Positions 16,669 to 25,507 of a DNA stretch of 64,000 nucleotides are shown one piece after another. The stretch comes from Streptomyces sp. Tue6028 (GTDB lineage Bacteria > Actinomycetota > Actinomycetes > Streptomycetales > Streptomycetaceae). The position numbers were made by a program, and so were the translations under genes. Under the pieces are notes generated by a model. It was given only the letters and a program-made list of their open reading frames with translations, made no database searches and had not been told where the DNA came from. The stretch spans positions 192,057 to 256,056 of the forward strand of contig NZ_MLCE01000032.1 in NCBI RefSeq assembly GCF_002300165.1, written 5' to 3'. The first letter of the stretch is position 1; the number at the start of each line of letters is the position of its first letter.

Positions 16669-17394
16669 ATGAGTGTGACGAGTCGGTACAGGCAGGCCTG
16701 GGAGAGCTTCTGGCAGGAGGCGCCCGACGAACCCGGAGCGGTCTTCTGGGACGCCGAGCCCGCCCTCACCGCCGGTGTCCATCTCGCCCTGCTCGAACCC
16801 CACTTGGCGGCCCGGGACCTGCCCGTCGTGGACCTCGGCTGCGGCAACGGCACCCAGACGCGCTTCCTCGCCGACCGCTTCCCGCACGTCGTCGGCGCCG
16901 ACCTGTCGGCGGCCGCGCTCGACCACGCACGCCAGGCCGACCCGGCGGGTCAGGCCGGCTACCGGCAGCTCGACGCCGCGGAGAAGACCGAGGCGCAGAC
17001 CCTGCACGCGGAGCTCGGCGACGCCAACGTCTACATGCGCGGAGTCCTCCACCAGGCCGAGCCGGACGACCGGCAGCCGCTGGTGGACGGGCTGGCGACG
17101 CTGGTGGGGGAGCGTGGCCGGGTCTTCCTCGTCGAACTCGCCGAAGCCGCGGGAGCCGTGCTGCGCGGTCTGGCGCAGGGCGCCGACGGCCCGCCCGCCA
17201 AGCTGGCTCCGGTGTTCCGGCACGGCATCGCCCCCGGTGAGGTCGCGGATGCCGCCGTCCCGGAGTATCTGCGCGCAGCCGGCCTCACGGTCCTGGCGAA
17301 CGGTGAACTCCCGCTCGTCACGACCGAGTACAGGGCGGACGGCACGCGCATCGAACTTCCGTCGAAATGGCTGGTGGCGGGGCGTACCGGGTGA
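16669..17394 (+). CDS. class I SAM-dependent methyltransferase
   Basis: A 241-residue protein with the Rossmann-fold AdoMet site VVDLGCGNGTQTRFLADRFP (motif I) followed by VVGADLSAAALDHARQ (acidic end of strand 2). A conserved MRGVLHQAEPDDRQPL segment corresponds to motif III. The substrate is unknown. ATG 16669 has GGGGAG 5 nt upstream; a longer in-frame start at 16567 lacks one. It follows the SpoIIE gene by 171 bp with no gene between. Confidence 0.82.
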   Translation: MSVTSRYRQAWESFWQEAPDEPGAVFWDAEPALTAGVHLALLEPHLAARDLPVVDLGCGNGTQTRFLADRFPHVVGADLSAAALDHARQADPAGQAGYRQLDAAEKTEAQTLHAELGDANVYMRGVLHQAEPDDRQPLVDGLATLVGERGRVFLVELAEAAGAVLRGLAQGADGPPAKLAPVFRHGIAPGEVADAAVPEYLRAAGLTVLANGELPLVTTEYRADGTRIELPSKWLVAGRTG

Positions 17395-17456
17395 CGTCAG
17401 TGGTCTGGACCGGTGAGAGTTGTCCACAGGCTCTGCCGGGTCCGGGCCGAAGCGCG

Positions 17457-17462
17457 TACGGT
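17457..17462 (+). promoter_or_regulatory. -10 element TACGGT, probable leaderless start of the peptidase operon
   Basis: TACGGT ends 8 nt before the ATG at 17471, there is no Shine-Dalgarno sequence, and no -35 is obvious. This arrangement matches leaderless Streptomyces promoters. Confidence 0.4.
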
Positions 17463-17470
17463 TTCGAGTC

Positions 17471-18304
17471 ATGAAGATCCTCATCAGCGCCGACATGGAG
17501 GGCGCCACGGGAGTGACCTGGCCGGCCGACGTGCTGCCGGGGACCGAGCAGTGGGAGCGATGCCGCTCACTGTTCACCTCCGACGTCAACGCGGCCGTGC
17601 TCGGCTTCTTCGACGGCGGCGCCGACGAGGTGCTGATCAACGAGGCGCACTGGACCATGCGCAATCTCCTGCTGGAGCGGCTCGACGAGCGGGCACAGAT
17701 GCTCACCGGGCGGCACAAGTCGCTGTCCATGGTGGAGGGCGTGCAGCACGCCGACGTGGACGGCATCGCCTTCGTCGGATATCACGCGGGCGCCGGAATG
17801 GAGGGAGTCCTCGCGCACACCTACCTGGCGAACTCCATCACGGGGGTGTGGGTGAACGACGTCCGCGCCAGCGAAGGCCTGCTCAATGCCCATGTAGTCG
17901 CCGAGTACGGAGTGCCGGTCGTCCTCGTCACCGGCGACGACGTGGCCTGCGAGGACGCGCTCGGTTACGCGCCGGAGGCATTGAAGGTCGCCGTCAAGGA
18001 CCACGTCTCGCGCTATGCGGCGGTGTGCCGCACACCCGCCAGGACCGCCGCGGACATCCGGGCCGCCGCCAAGGAGGCGGCGGCGCTGGCGGTGCGTCAC
18101 GAACCCGTCGTCGGCGGCCCGTTCACCGTGGCGCTGGAGTTCGACGCCGAGCATCTGTCGATGGCCGCCACGGTCGTGCCCGGTGTCGATCGCATCGGGG
18201 AGCGCAAGGTGGCCTACACCAGCGACACCATGTACGAGGGGATTCGCACCTTCAAGGCGGTCACCACGATCGTCTCGGCCGCGGTGGAGGAGCAGTATGG
18301 CTGA
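17471..18304 (+). CDS. M55-family zinc D-aminopeptidase (DppA-like)
   Basis: A 277-residue cytoplasmic metallopeptidase. It begins MKILISADMEGATGVTWP, where Asp8 and Glu10 match the metal ligands of the Bacillus DppA active site. Further family segments are NEAHWTMRN, VGYHAGAGMEG and NSITGVWVND. DppA releases N-terminal D-amino acids from D-Ala-D-Ala-type peptides. First gene of a four-peptidase operon; its stop overlaps the start of the M20 gene by 8 nt. Together with the LD-carboxypeptidase gene this suggests turnover of murein-derived or other D-amino-acid peptides. The start is supported by the probable leaderless promoter. Confidence 0.9.
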   Translation: MKILISADMEGATGVTWPADVLPGTEQWERCRSLFTSDVNAAVLGFFDGGADEVLINEAHWTMRNLLLERLDERAQMLTGRHKSLSMVEGVQHADVDGIAFVGYHAGAGMEGVLAHTYLANSITGVWVNDVRASEGLLNAHVVAEYGVPVVLVTGDDVACEDALGYAPEALKVAVKDHVSRYAAVCRTPARTAADIRAAAKEAAALAVRHEPVVGGPFTVALEFDAEHLSMAATVVPGVDRIGERKVAYTSDTMYEGIRTFKAVTTIVSAAVEEQYG

Positions 18305-19601
18305 CGCACAGGCACTCGACGAGGTCGTGAGGTTCACCTCCGAGCTCATCCGTATCGACACGACCAACCGCGGCGGAGGCGACTGCCGGGAGCGCCCGGC
18401 CGCCGAGTACGCCGCGGCGTTGCTCGCGGAAGCGGGTCTGGAGCCCACGCTGCTGGAGCGCACCCGCGGACGGACGAACGTCGTCGCGCGCATCGAGGGC
18501 ACCGACCCGTCCGCCGACGCCCTGCTCGTGCACGGCCATCTCGACGTCGTGCCCGCGCAGGCGGAGGACTGGAGCGTGCACCCGTTCTCCGGCGAGGTCC
18601 GCGACGGTGTCGTCTGGGGGCGCGGCGCCGTCGACATGAAGAACATGGACGCGATGATCCTGGCCGTCGTCCGCGAGTGGGCGCGCACCGGCGTGCGTCC
18701 GCGCCGCGACATCGTCGTCGCCTTCACCGCCGACGAGGAGGCGAGCGCCGAGGACGGCTCGGGCTTCCTCGCCGATCAGCACCCCGGGCTCTTCGAGGGG
18801 TGCACCGAGGGCGTCAGCGAGTCGGGGGCGTTCACCTTCCACGACGGAGCGGGCCGGCAGCTCTATCCGATCGCCGCGGGCGAGCGGGGCACCGGCTGGC
18901 TCAAGCTCACCGCGCGCGGGCGCGCCGGGCACGGCTCGAAGGTGAACCGGAGCAACGCGGTGACCCGGCTGGCCGCGGCGATCACCCGCATCGGGGAGTA
19001 CGAGTGGCCGCTGCGGCTCACCCCGACCGTGAGCGCGGCCCTGACGGAACTGGCCGCCCTGTACGGCGTGGACGCCGACCTGGACGACGTGGACGGCCTC
19101 CTCGGCAAGCTCGGACCGGCCGCCGCGCTCGTCGAGGCCACCGTGCGCAACAGCGCCAACCCGACCATGCTGGAAGCCGGTTACAAGATCAACGTGATCC
19201 CGGGTGAGGCCGTCGCCTATGTCGACGGCAGATATCTCCCGGGCGGCGAGGACGAGTTCCGCACGACCTTGGACCGACTCACCGGACCCGATGTCGAGTG
19301 GGAGTTCCACCACCGGGAGGTGGCCCTCCAGGCACCGCTGGACTCCGCGACGTACGCGAAGATGCGCGCGGCCGTCGAGGAGTTCGCACCCGAGGGGCAT
19401 GTGGTGCCGTACTGCATGTCCGGCGGCACGGACGCCAAGCAGTTCTCGCGCCTCGGGATCACCGGATACGGCTTCGCCCCGCTGAAGCTTCCGGAGGGCT
19501 TCGACTACCAGGCCCTGTTCCACGGCGTGGACGAGCGCGTCCCGGTCGAGGCGCTCCATTTTGGTGTCCGCGTCCTCGACCGCTTTCTGCGCACGGCCTA
19601 G
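18297..19601 (+). CDS. M20/M25/M40-family metallopeptidase
   Basis: A 434-residue dinuclear zinc peptidase. Metal-site motifs are VHGHLDVVP (His81, Asp83), WGRGAVDMKNMDA (bridging Asp) and FTADEEASAEDGSGF (catalytic Glu-Glu), with the final ligand His in ALFHGVDERVP. The dimerisation domain (about 195-310) contains GRAGHGSKVNRSNAV. It would hydrolyse small peptides or N-acyl-amino acids. The start ATG lies inside the end of the M55 gene (8-nt overlap), so translation is probably coupled. A longer upstream in-frame extension was rejected because it would run antiparallel to nothing but overlap almost 300 bp of the M55 gene. Confidence 0.93.
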   Translation: MADAQALDEVVRFTSELIRIDTTNRGGGDCRERPAAEYAAALLAEAGLEPTLLERTRGRTNVVARIEGTDPSADALLVHGHLDVVPAQAEDWSVHPFSGEVRDGVVWGRGAVDMKNMDAMILAVVREWARTGVRPRRDIVVAFTADEEASAEDGSGFLADQHPGLFEGCTEGVSESGAFTFHDGAGRQLYPIAAGERGTGWLKLTARGRAGHGSKVNRSNAVTRLAAAITRIGEYEWPLRLTPTVSAALTELAALYGVDADLDDVDGLLGKLGPAAALVEATVRNSANPTMLEAGYKINVIPGEAVAYVDGRYLPGGEDEFRTTLDRLTGPDVEWEFHHREVALQAPLDSATYAKMRAAVEEFAPEGHVVPYCMSGGTDAKQFSRLGITGYGFAPLKLPEGFDYQALFHGVDERVPVEALHFGVRVLDRFLRTA

Positions 19602-19610
19602 GGGGACGGC

Positions 19611-21584
19611 ATGCAGACCTTGGCGTACGGATCGTGGCCCTCGCCCATCGACGCGACACTGGCAGCGGCGCACGACGGCCACCCCGAGTTCGTGGGTTTC
19701 GTCGGTGACGAGGCCTGGTGGACCGAGCCCCGCCCCGAGGAGGGCGGGCGCCGCACGCTCGTCCGCCGCCGGGCGGACGGCACGGAGGAGTCCCTGCTGC
19801 CGGCCCCGTGGAACGTGCGCAGCCGCGTCATCGAGTACGGCGGACAGCCGTGGGCCGGGGTCATGCGCCCCGAGGGACCCCTGACGGTGTTCGTCAACTT
19901 CGCCGACCAGCGGCTCTACCGGCACGAACCGGGCGGCACACCCACGCCGTTGACCCCTCTCTCCACGGTCGGCGGCGGACTGCGCTGGGTGGACCCGCAG
20001 TTGCGGCTGGAGCGCGGCGAGGTGTGGTGCGTCCTGGAGGAGTTCACCGGGGAGGGCCCCTCCGACGTACGGCGGGTGCTCGCCGCCGTACCGTTGGACG
20101 GGTCGGCCGCCGAGGACCGCGACGCCGTCCGGGAACTGAGCGACGGGCGGCACCGGTTCGTCACCGGGGCGCGCCTCTCGCCGGACGGCCGCCGGGCGGC
20201 CTGGCTCGCCTGGGACCACCCCCGGATGCCGTGGGACGGGACGGAGGTGATCCTCGCCGACGTGGCCGAGGACGGCACCCTGAACGCCGCGCGGTCCGTC
20301 GCCGGAGGTCCCGAGGAGTCCGTGGTCCAGGCCGACTGGGCACCCGACGGCAGCCTGCTGTACGCGAGCGACCGCACCGGCTGGTGGAATCTGTACCGCC
20401 TGGACCCGGACGGCGGCCCGGTGGCGCTGTGCCCGCGCGAGGAGGAGTTCGGCGGTCCGCTGTGGCGCGTCGGACACCGCTGGTTCGCCCCGCTGGAGAC
20501 CGGCCTGATCGCCGTCGTACACGGGCGCGGCGCCACCGCCCTCGGCGTCCTGGACCCGGAGACCGGTGAGGTGGTCGACGCGGCCGGCCCCTGGACCGAG
20601 TTCGCGCCCACCCTCGCCGTGCACGGCAGCAGGATCATGGGCGTCGGGGCCAGCCCCCGCAGCGCCTACGAGGTCGTCGAGCTGGACGCCCGCACCGGCC
20701 GCGCCCGGGTGACCGGTGCCCGGCACGAGGACCCGGTGGACCCCGCGTACTACCCGGAGCCGCAGATCCGCTCCTTCACCGGTCCCGCGGGGCGCGAGAT
20801 CCACGCCCACATCTACCCGCCGCACCACCCCGGCCACGTGGCCGCGGGCGACGAGCTGCCGCCGTACGTCGTCTGGGCGCACGGCGGACCCACCGGCCGG
20901 GCACCCCTCGTCCTCGACCTGGAGATCGCCTACTTCACCTCCCGCGGGATCGGCGTCGCCGAGGTCAACTACGGCGGATCGACGGGCCACGGGCGGGAGT
21001 ACCGCAACCGGCTGCGCGAGCAGTGGGGCGTCGTTGACGTCGAGGACTGCGCGGCCGTCGCACTGGCTCTGGCCGCGGAGGGCACCGCCGACCGCGGCCG
21101 GCTGGCCATCCGCGGCGGCAGCGCGGGCGGCTGGACCACAGCGGCCTCCCTGGCGAGCACCGACGTGTACGCCTGCGGCACGATCATCTACCCGATCCTC
21201 GACCTCGCGGGCTGGGCCACGGGGGAGACCCACGACTTCGAGTCGCGGTATCTGGAGAGCCTGGTCGGCCCGATCGCCGAGGTGCCCGGCCGGTACGCGG
21301 AGCGGTCGCCCACCGAGCACGCCGACCGGATCACCGCGCCGTTCCTGCTGCTCCAGGGGCTCGACGACGCGATCTGTCCTCCCGTGCAGTGCGAGCGGTT
21401 CCTGGCCAGTCTGGAGGAGCACGGCCGCCGCGTCCCGCACGCCTACATCGCCTTCGAGGGCGAGGGGCACGGCTTCCGGCGGGCCGAGACGATGGTGCGG
21501 GTCCTGGAGTCCGAACTCTCGCTGTACGCCCAGGTCTTCGGACTGCACCCGCCCGGTGTCCCGACCCTGGAGCTTGCCAAGTGA
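19611..21584 (+). CDS. S9-family prolyl oligopeptidase / acylaminoacyl peptidase
   Basis: A 657-residue serine peptidase. An N-terminal beta-propeller (about 1-400, repeats such as SPDGRRAAWLAWDHP and APDGSLLYASDRTGWWNLY) gates a C-terminal alpha/beta hydrolase domain. The nucleophile is Ser504 in RGGSAGGWTTAAS, the acid is in LLQGLDDAICPP and the His in EGEGHGFRRAE. It cleaves short peptides, often after Pro or at acylated N-termini. It starts 9 nt after the M20 stop with an AGGGGG ribosome site, third gene of the operon. No signal peptide, so cytosolic. Confidence 0.94.
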   Translation: MQTLAYGSWPSPIDATLAAAHDGHPEFVGFVGDEAWWTEPRPEEGGRRTLVRRRADGTEESLLPAPWNVRSRVIEYGGQPWAGVMRPEGPLTVFVNFADQRLYRHEPGGTPTPLTPLSTVGGGLRWVDPQLRLERGEVWCVLEEFTGEGPSDVRRVLAAVPLDGSAAEDRDAVRELSDGRHRFVTGARLSPDGRRAAWLAWDHPRMPWDGTEVILADVAEDGTLNAARSVAGGPEESVVQADWAPDGSLLYASDRTGWWNLYRLDPDGGPVALCPREEEFGGPLWRVGHRWFAPLETGLIAVVHGRGATALGVLDPETGEVVDAAGPWTEFAPTLAVHGSRIMGVGASPRSAYEVVELDARTGRARVTGARHEDPVDPAYYPEPQIRSFTGPAGREIHAHIYPPHHPGHVAAGDELPPYVVWAHGGPTGRAPLVLDLEIAYFTSRGIGVAEVNYGGSTGHGREYRNRLREQWGVVDVEDCAAVALALAAEGTADRGRLAIRGGSAGGWTTAASLASTDVYACGTIIYPILDLAGWATGETHDFESRYLESLVGPIAEVPGRYAERSPTEHADRITAPFLLLQGLDDAICPPVQCERFLASLEEHGRRVPHAYIAFEGEGHGFRRAETMVRVLESELSLYAQVFGLHPPGVPTLELAK

Positions 21585-21615
21585 CACCCCTCAGCCAGGA
21601 ACCGGAGCACGCCGA

Positions 21616-22551
21616 GTGACCACCACCGAGCCCCTGACCCGACCCGCACGACTCGCCCCCGGGGCGCGTGTCGCCGTCGTCGCGCCCAGCGGCCCCATCC
21701 CCGAGGAGCGGCTCCAGGCGGGCCTGGACATTCTGCGCGGCTGGCATCTCGACCCCGTGGTGGCACCCCATGTCCTCGACCGTCACCCCGACTTCGCCTA
21801 TCTGGCGGGCACGGACGCCGACCGGGCCGCCGACTTCCAGGCCGCCTGGTGCGACCCGGACGTGTCCGCGGTGCTGTGCGCCCGCGGAGGATACGGCGCG
21901 CAGCGCATGATCGACCTGCTCGACTGGGACGCCATCCGCGCCGCGGGGCCCAAGGTCTTCCTCGGGTTCAGCGACATCACCGCGCTGCACGAGGCGTTCG
22001 CGACCCGAGTGGGCCTCGCGACCCTTCAGGGCCCGATGGTGGCGGGCATCGACTTCCTGAAGAACGCGCGGGCGCAGGAACATCTGCGGGCCACCCTCTT
22101 CGAGCCCGAGTCGGTGCGGACCATCGCCTCGGGCCGCGGCACCGCGCTGGTGCCGGGGCGCGCCCGGGGAGTCACCCTCGGCGGCTGCGTGTCCCTGCTG
22201 GCCGCCGGCCTCGGCACCCCGCACGCGCGTCCTTCCGCCCGGGGAGGGCTCCTGCTGATCGAGGACATCGGCGAGGAGGCGTACCGACTGGACCGCATCC
22301 TGACGCAGCTGCTGCGCGCCGGATGGCTCGACGGGGTCGCCGGGATCGCCCTCGGATCCTGGGAGGACTGCGGTCCCTACGAAGAGGTGCGCGCGGTGTT
22401 CGCCGACCGGCTCGGCGGTCTCGGCGTGCCCGTGGCCGAGCACTTCGGCTTCGGGCACTGCGAGGGCGCGCTCACCACACCCTTCGGACTTCCGGCCGAA
22501 CTCGACGCCGAGGCAGGGACGTTGACGCTGGACGAACCCGCCCTGGCCTGA
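21616..22551 (+). CDS. S66-family LD-carboxypeptidase
   Basis: A 311-residue serine peptidase (LdcA fold) that removes the terminal D-Ala from the L,D-bond of murein tetrapeptides. The full triad is visible: Ser119 in LGFSDITALH, Glu216 in LLLIEDIGEEAYRLDR and His281 in GFGHCEGALTTPFG; the RGGYGAQRMIDLLDW segment before the nucleophile is also conserved. No signal peptide, consistent with cytosolic murein recycling. Start GTG 21616 with GGAG about 8 nt upstream, 31 nt after the S9 stop. Last gene of the peptidase operon, followed by a strong hairpin. Confidence 0.94.
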   Translation: MTTTEPLTRPARLAPGARVAVVAPSGPIPEERLQAGLDILRGWHLDPVVAPHVLDRHPDFAYLAGTDADRAADFQAAWCDPDVSAVLCARGGYGAQRMIDLLDWDAIRAAGPKVFLGFSDITALHEAFATRVGLATLQGPMVAGIDFLKNARAQEHLRATLFEPESVRTIASGRGTALVPGRARGVTLGGCVSLLAAGLGTPHARPSARGGLLLIEDIGEEAYRLDRILTQLLRAGWLDGVAGIALGSWEDCGPYEEVRAVFADRLGGLGVPVAEHFGFGHCEGALTTPFGLPAELDAEAGTLTLDEPALA

Positions 22552-22559
22552 AGCTCCCG

Positions 22560-22603
22560 GGCCGCGTCCGCGACCGCCGTGACCGACGGTCGCGGACGCG
22601 GCC
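22560..22603 (+). terminator. strong hairpin terminator ending the peptidase operon
   Basis: Perfect 17-bp inverted repeat (GGCCGCGTCCGCGACCG at 22560-22576, complement at 22587-22603) with a 10-nt loop, starting 8 nt after the S66 stop and followed by TGTTCACT. Confidence 0.85.
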
Positions 22604-22654
22604 TGTTCACTGAATCTCCGTCAACACCATGCAGCACGGTGATTGACCTCCGTC

Positions 22655-22695
22655 TGACACGTGTCACAGCATGACTTCCGGCCGGTACTTACCGG
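22655..22695. promoter_or_regulatory. two perfect palindromes upstream of the S15-type hydrolase gene
   Basis: TGACAC-GTGTCA (22655-22666) and CCGGTA-CT-TACCGG (22682-22695) lie 51-91 bp before the GTG start. A TTGACC at 22643 could be a -35, but no good -10 is correctly spaced. They look like regulator-binding sites; the regulator is unknown. The first shares its half-sites with the ccr operator but without the 3-bp spacer. Confidence 0.4.
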
Positions 22696-22745
22696 TCGGT
22701 AGTCGTTTCGCGCTCATTCGGGTCGTCCTCACCGTGGAGGTCCAT

Positions 22746-24551
22746 GTGTCCCGTCGCCCGCGAGTACCCGGATCCCGCCCCCGGCGATCCCGTGTCCCGC
22801 TCGCCCTGGCTCTCGGAGCCGCGCTCACGGCTCCGCTCGCGTTCACCGCACCCGCGTCCGCCGCGCCCGTCCCGTACTCCGTCACCGCGCTCACGTTCAC
22901 GGTCGAGGCTGGCGGGCGCACCTGCACGATCGACGCCGATCTGTACCGGCCCGCGGGTGTGGACCGGGACCACCCCGCACCCGCCGTGCTCGCCACCAAC
23001 GGCTTCGGCGGCAGCAAGTCGGACGGTTCGACGGACGCGATCGGCAAGGCCTTCGCCGCCCGTGGCTATGTGGGACTCGTCTACTCCGGGCTCGGCTTCG
23101 GCAGGTCCGGGTGCCTGATCTCCCTCGACGACCCGCGCATCGACGGCGTGGCGGCCTCCCGGCTGGTCGACTTCCTCGCCGGCACACGCGCCGCGGACGA
23201 CGGCACACGGGCCGACTACGTGGCACGGGACGGCAAGGCCGATCCCCGCGTCGGCATGATCGGAGGCTCGTACGGCGGCGCCGTCCAGATGGCCACCGCC
23301 GCGGTGGACCACCGCGTCGACGCGCTCGTCCCCCTCATCACCTGGCACGACCTCGCGTACTCCCTCGACCCCAACAACGCGGTCGGGGCGAGCGAGGTGC
23401 CCGGCGCTTTCAAATGGCAGTGGGCCAACGGCTTCTACCTGATCGGCGAGACCCAGCCGCTGACCGAACCGAACCTGGACCCCTCTCGCATCAACAACCT
23501 GACCTGCCTGCACTTCGTGAGCGACGCCTGCCGGACGGTGCGGACCCTCAACTCGGGCAGCTACCCGGCGGCCAGGACCGGGCCGCTGCTGGAGTACGCC
23601 CGCAGCGTCTCGCCCGTCTCCTATCTGCGGGGCGTACGCGCGCCGACCCTCCTCGTGCAGGGCCAGTCCGACAGCCTGTTCAACCTCAACGAGGCGACGG
23701 CGACGTACAAGGCGCTCAAGGCCCAGGGCACCACGACCAGGATGATCTGGCAGTCGTGGGGGCACAGCGGCGGGCTCACCGACCCGGCGAGCGGCGAACT
23801 CAATCTGTCACAGGGCAACTTGGAGACGAGTTACGTCGGCAAACGGATCCTCGCCTGGTTCGACCGCTATCTGAGGCACCGTGAGAACACCGACACCGGA
23901 CCCGCGTTCGCGTACTACCGCGACTGGATCGCCGACCCCGCTCACACCTACGCGACGGCCGGCCGGCTGCCCTCGCTCAACCGCACGCTCTACCTGTCCG
24001 GTGACGGCAAGCTCGTCGACGACCGCAAGAAGGTCGCGCGCGCCGGCCGGGAGTACCGCAACCTGCCGCTGCCCACGAGCCACTCCGAGAGCTCCCTCGC
24101 CGGGGTCGTCGGACTGCCCGACCCGGCGCCGTACGACACACCGGGCACCTATCTCGGCTGGACCAGCGAACCGCTGCCCCGCGCGGTCGACGTGGTCGGA
24201 GCGCCCCGGGCCACGCTGAAGGTCGTCTCACCGAGGACGGAGCGTGTGCAGGACTCCGGCGACGCCGCGGACAGACTGGTCCTCTTCGCCAAGCTCTACG
24301 ACGTGGCGCCCGACGGCACGAAGACGCTGGTGCACCGCCTGGTGGCACCGGTGCGGGTGCCGGACGTCACGCGACGCTTCACCGTCTCGCTGCCGGGGAT
24401 CGTGCACCGGTACGAGGCGGGACACCGGCTCCGGTTCGTCGTCGCCGCCAGCGACGACGCCTACTTCGGGAACAAGGGGGTGAAGCCGGTGACCGTCACC
24501 AGCTCACCGGGGGACACCGGAGTACTGGAGCTGCCGGTCGTCGGGGACTGA
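22746..24551 (+). CDS. secreted S15/CocE-type Xaa-Pro dipeptidyl-peptidase-like hydrolase
   Basis: A 601-residue exported alpha/beta hydrolase. The N-terminus has a basic region (RRSR) and a long hydrophobic stretch (LALALGAALTAPLAF) ending with an ASA-type cleavage site near residue 40. The nucleophile elbow is GGSYGGAVQMATAA, the acid is in VQGQSDSLFNLNEA and the His in WGHSGGLTDPASGE; residues about 420-600 form the C-terminal jelly-roll typical of the S15 group (VDVVGAPRATLKV, HRLRFVVAASDDAYF). Substrate may be proline-containing peptides or esters. GTG 22746 is chosen for the GGAGG 6 nt upstream. Confidence 0.9.
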   Translation: MSRRPRVPGSRPRRSRVPLALALGAALTAPLAFTAPASAAPVPYSVTALTFTVEAGGRTCTIDADLYRPAGVDRDHPAPAVLATNGFGGSKSDGSTDAIGKAFAARGYVGLVYSGLGFGRSGCLISLDDPRIDGVAASRLVDFLAGTRAADDGTRADYVARDGKADPRVGMIGGSYGGAVQMATAAVDHRVDALVPLITWHDLAYSLDPNNAVGASEVPGAFKWQWANGFYLIGETQPLTEPNLDPSRINNLTCLHFVSDACRTVRTLNSGSYPAARTGPLLEYARSVSPVSYLRGVRAPTLLVQGQSDSLFNLNEATATYKALKAQGTTTRMIWQSWGHSGGLTDPASGELNLSQGNLETSYVGKRILAWFDRYLRHRENTDTGPAFAYYRDWIADPAHTYATAGRLPSLNRTLYLSGDGKLVDDRKKVARAGREYRNLPLPTSHSESSLAGVVGLPDPAPYDTPGTYLGWTSEPLPRAVDVVGAPRATLKVVSPRTERVQDSGDAADRLVLFAKLYDVAPDGTKTLVHRLVAPVRVPDVTRRFTVSLPGIVHRYEAGHRLRFVVAASDDAYFGNKGVKPVTVTSSPGDTGVLELPVVGD

Positions 24552-24670
24552 CGCGGGGACCGACGGAACCCGGCGACCGGCCAGGGTGACCCGTGACCGG
24601 GGGCGGTCACGGGTCACCCGTAGGAACGTCCCACCGCGCGTGCCGCGAGCGCGCCGCCCATGCTGGGCGC

Positions 24671-24916
24671 ATGAGCCCGAAGACCTCCGAGAGCGCGGGC
24701 GGGAACGGCAGCGGCGGCGGCCCGGCGACCCCCGGCAGGATCAGCATCGCGGCCCTGGCCCTGCTCACCCTGATCTTCGTCTTCGAGAACAGGCACAGCA
24801 CGAAGATCCGGCTGCTCGGCCCGGAGGTGACCATGCCGCTGTGGATGGCCCTCCTCGGCACCGGCGCGATCGGCGGGCTCTGCGGCGCGTACGCCGTCAG
24901 GAAGCGCCGGAGCTGA
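24671..24916 (+). CDS. small two-helix membrane protein, LapA/DUF1049-like
   Basis: An 81-residue protein. A flexible Gly/Ser-rich N-terminus precedes TM helix 1 (RISIAALALLTLIFVFENRH); the FVFENRHSTKIRLLG segment is the hallmark of LapA (lipopolysaccharide-assembly-protein-A-like) proteins. TM helix 2 is PLWMALLGTGAIGGLCGAYAV, followed by a basic RKRRS end. In actinomycetes the role is unknown. The ATG has no Shine-Dalgarno site, and longer in-frame starts add only low-complexity sequence. Confidence 0.72.
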   Translation: MSPKTSESAGGNGSGGGPATPGRISIAALALLTLIFVFENRHSTKIRLLGPEVTMPLWMALLGTGAIGGLCGAYAVRKRRS

Positions 24917-24930
24917 AACACCCGTTCGCG

Positions 24931-24936
24931 TAAGGT
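24931..24936 (+). promoter_or_regulatory. -10 element TAAGGT, probable leaderless transcript
   Basis: TAAGGT ends 6 nt before the ATG at 24943, with no ribosome site between, so transcription likely starts at the A of the ATG. No -35 is recognisable. Confidence 0.45.
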
Positions 24937-24942
24937 GGCGGA

Positions 24943-25503
24943 ATGCCTGACTACCTCGCCGAAGGCCCTCGTGTGGGCATACGCCACTTCACCCACGAGG
25001 ACGGCGCGGAGTTCACCGCCCGGGCCCGCGAGAGCAAGGAACTGCACCAGCCCTGGCTCTTCCCGCCCGACAGCGCCGACGCCTACGCCCGGTACGCGGG
25101 ACGGCTCATCGACGATCCGACGAAGGCCGGCTTCCTCGTCTGCGAACGCGACCACGGGGGCATCGCCGGGTTCATCAACATCAACAACATCGTCGAGGGC
25201 GGCTTCCTGTGCGGCGCGCTGGGGTACGGCGCCTTCGCGCACGCCGCGGGCCGCGGGCTGATGGCCGAGGGGCTCGACCTCGTCGTGCGGTACGCCTTCG
25301 GCGCGATGGGGCTGCACCGACTGGAGATCAACGCGCAGCCGGGCAACGCCGGCTCCCTCGCGCTCGCCCGGAAGTGCGGTTTCCGACTGGAGGGCTTCTC
25401 GCCGGACTTCATCCGCATCGACGGGGTCTGGCGGGACCACGAGCGCTGGGCGATCACGGCGGAGATGGTCTCTTCCCGCCCGGCGGACGCCGGGAGAGGA
25501 TGA
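24943..25503 (+). CDS. RimJ/RimL-type GNAT acetyltransferase
   Basis: A 186-residue acetyltransferase of the ribosomal-protein/Ser-acetylating RimJ-RimL subgroup. The motif FTARARESKELHQPWLFPP near the N-terminus, the acetyl-CoA loop GYGAFAHAAGRGLMAEGL and the end GLHRLEINAQPGNAGSLALARKCGFRLEG are characteristic. It likely acetylates protein N-termini or an antibiotic amine; the substrate is undetermined. Probably leaderless. It ends 4 nt before the arginase-like gene, whose ribosome site overlaps this stop, so the two are co-translated. Confidence 0.88.
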   Translation: MPDYLAEGPRVGIRHFTHEDGAEFTARARESKELHQPWLFPPDSADAYARYAGRLIDDPTKAGFLVCERDHGGIAGFININNIVEGGFLCGALGYGAFAHAAGRGLMAEGLDLVVRYAFGAMGLHRLEINAQPGNAGSLALARKCGFRLEGFSPDFIRIDGVWRDHERWAITAEMVSSRPADAGRG

Positions 25504-25507
25504 GCCC

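Noticed and set aside
12154..17766. A 1870-codon open frame on the minus strand
   Set aside because: It lies antisense to the MFS, SpoIIE, methyltransferase and M55 genes, which have clear families; long antisense frames are expected at this G+C content.
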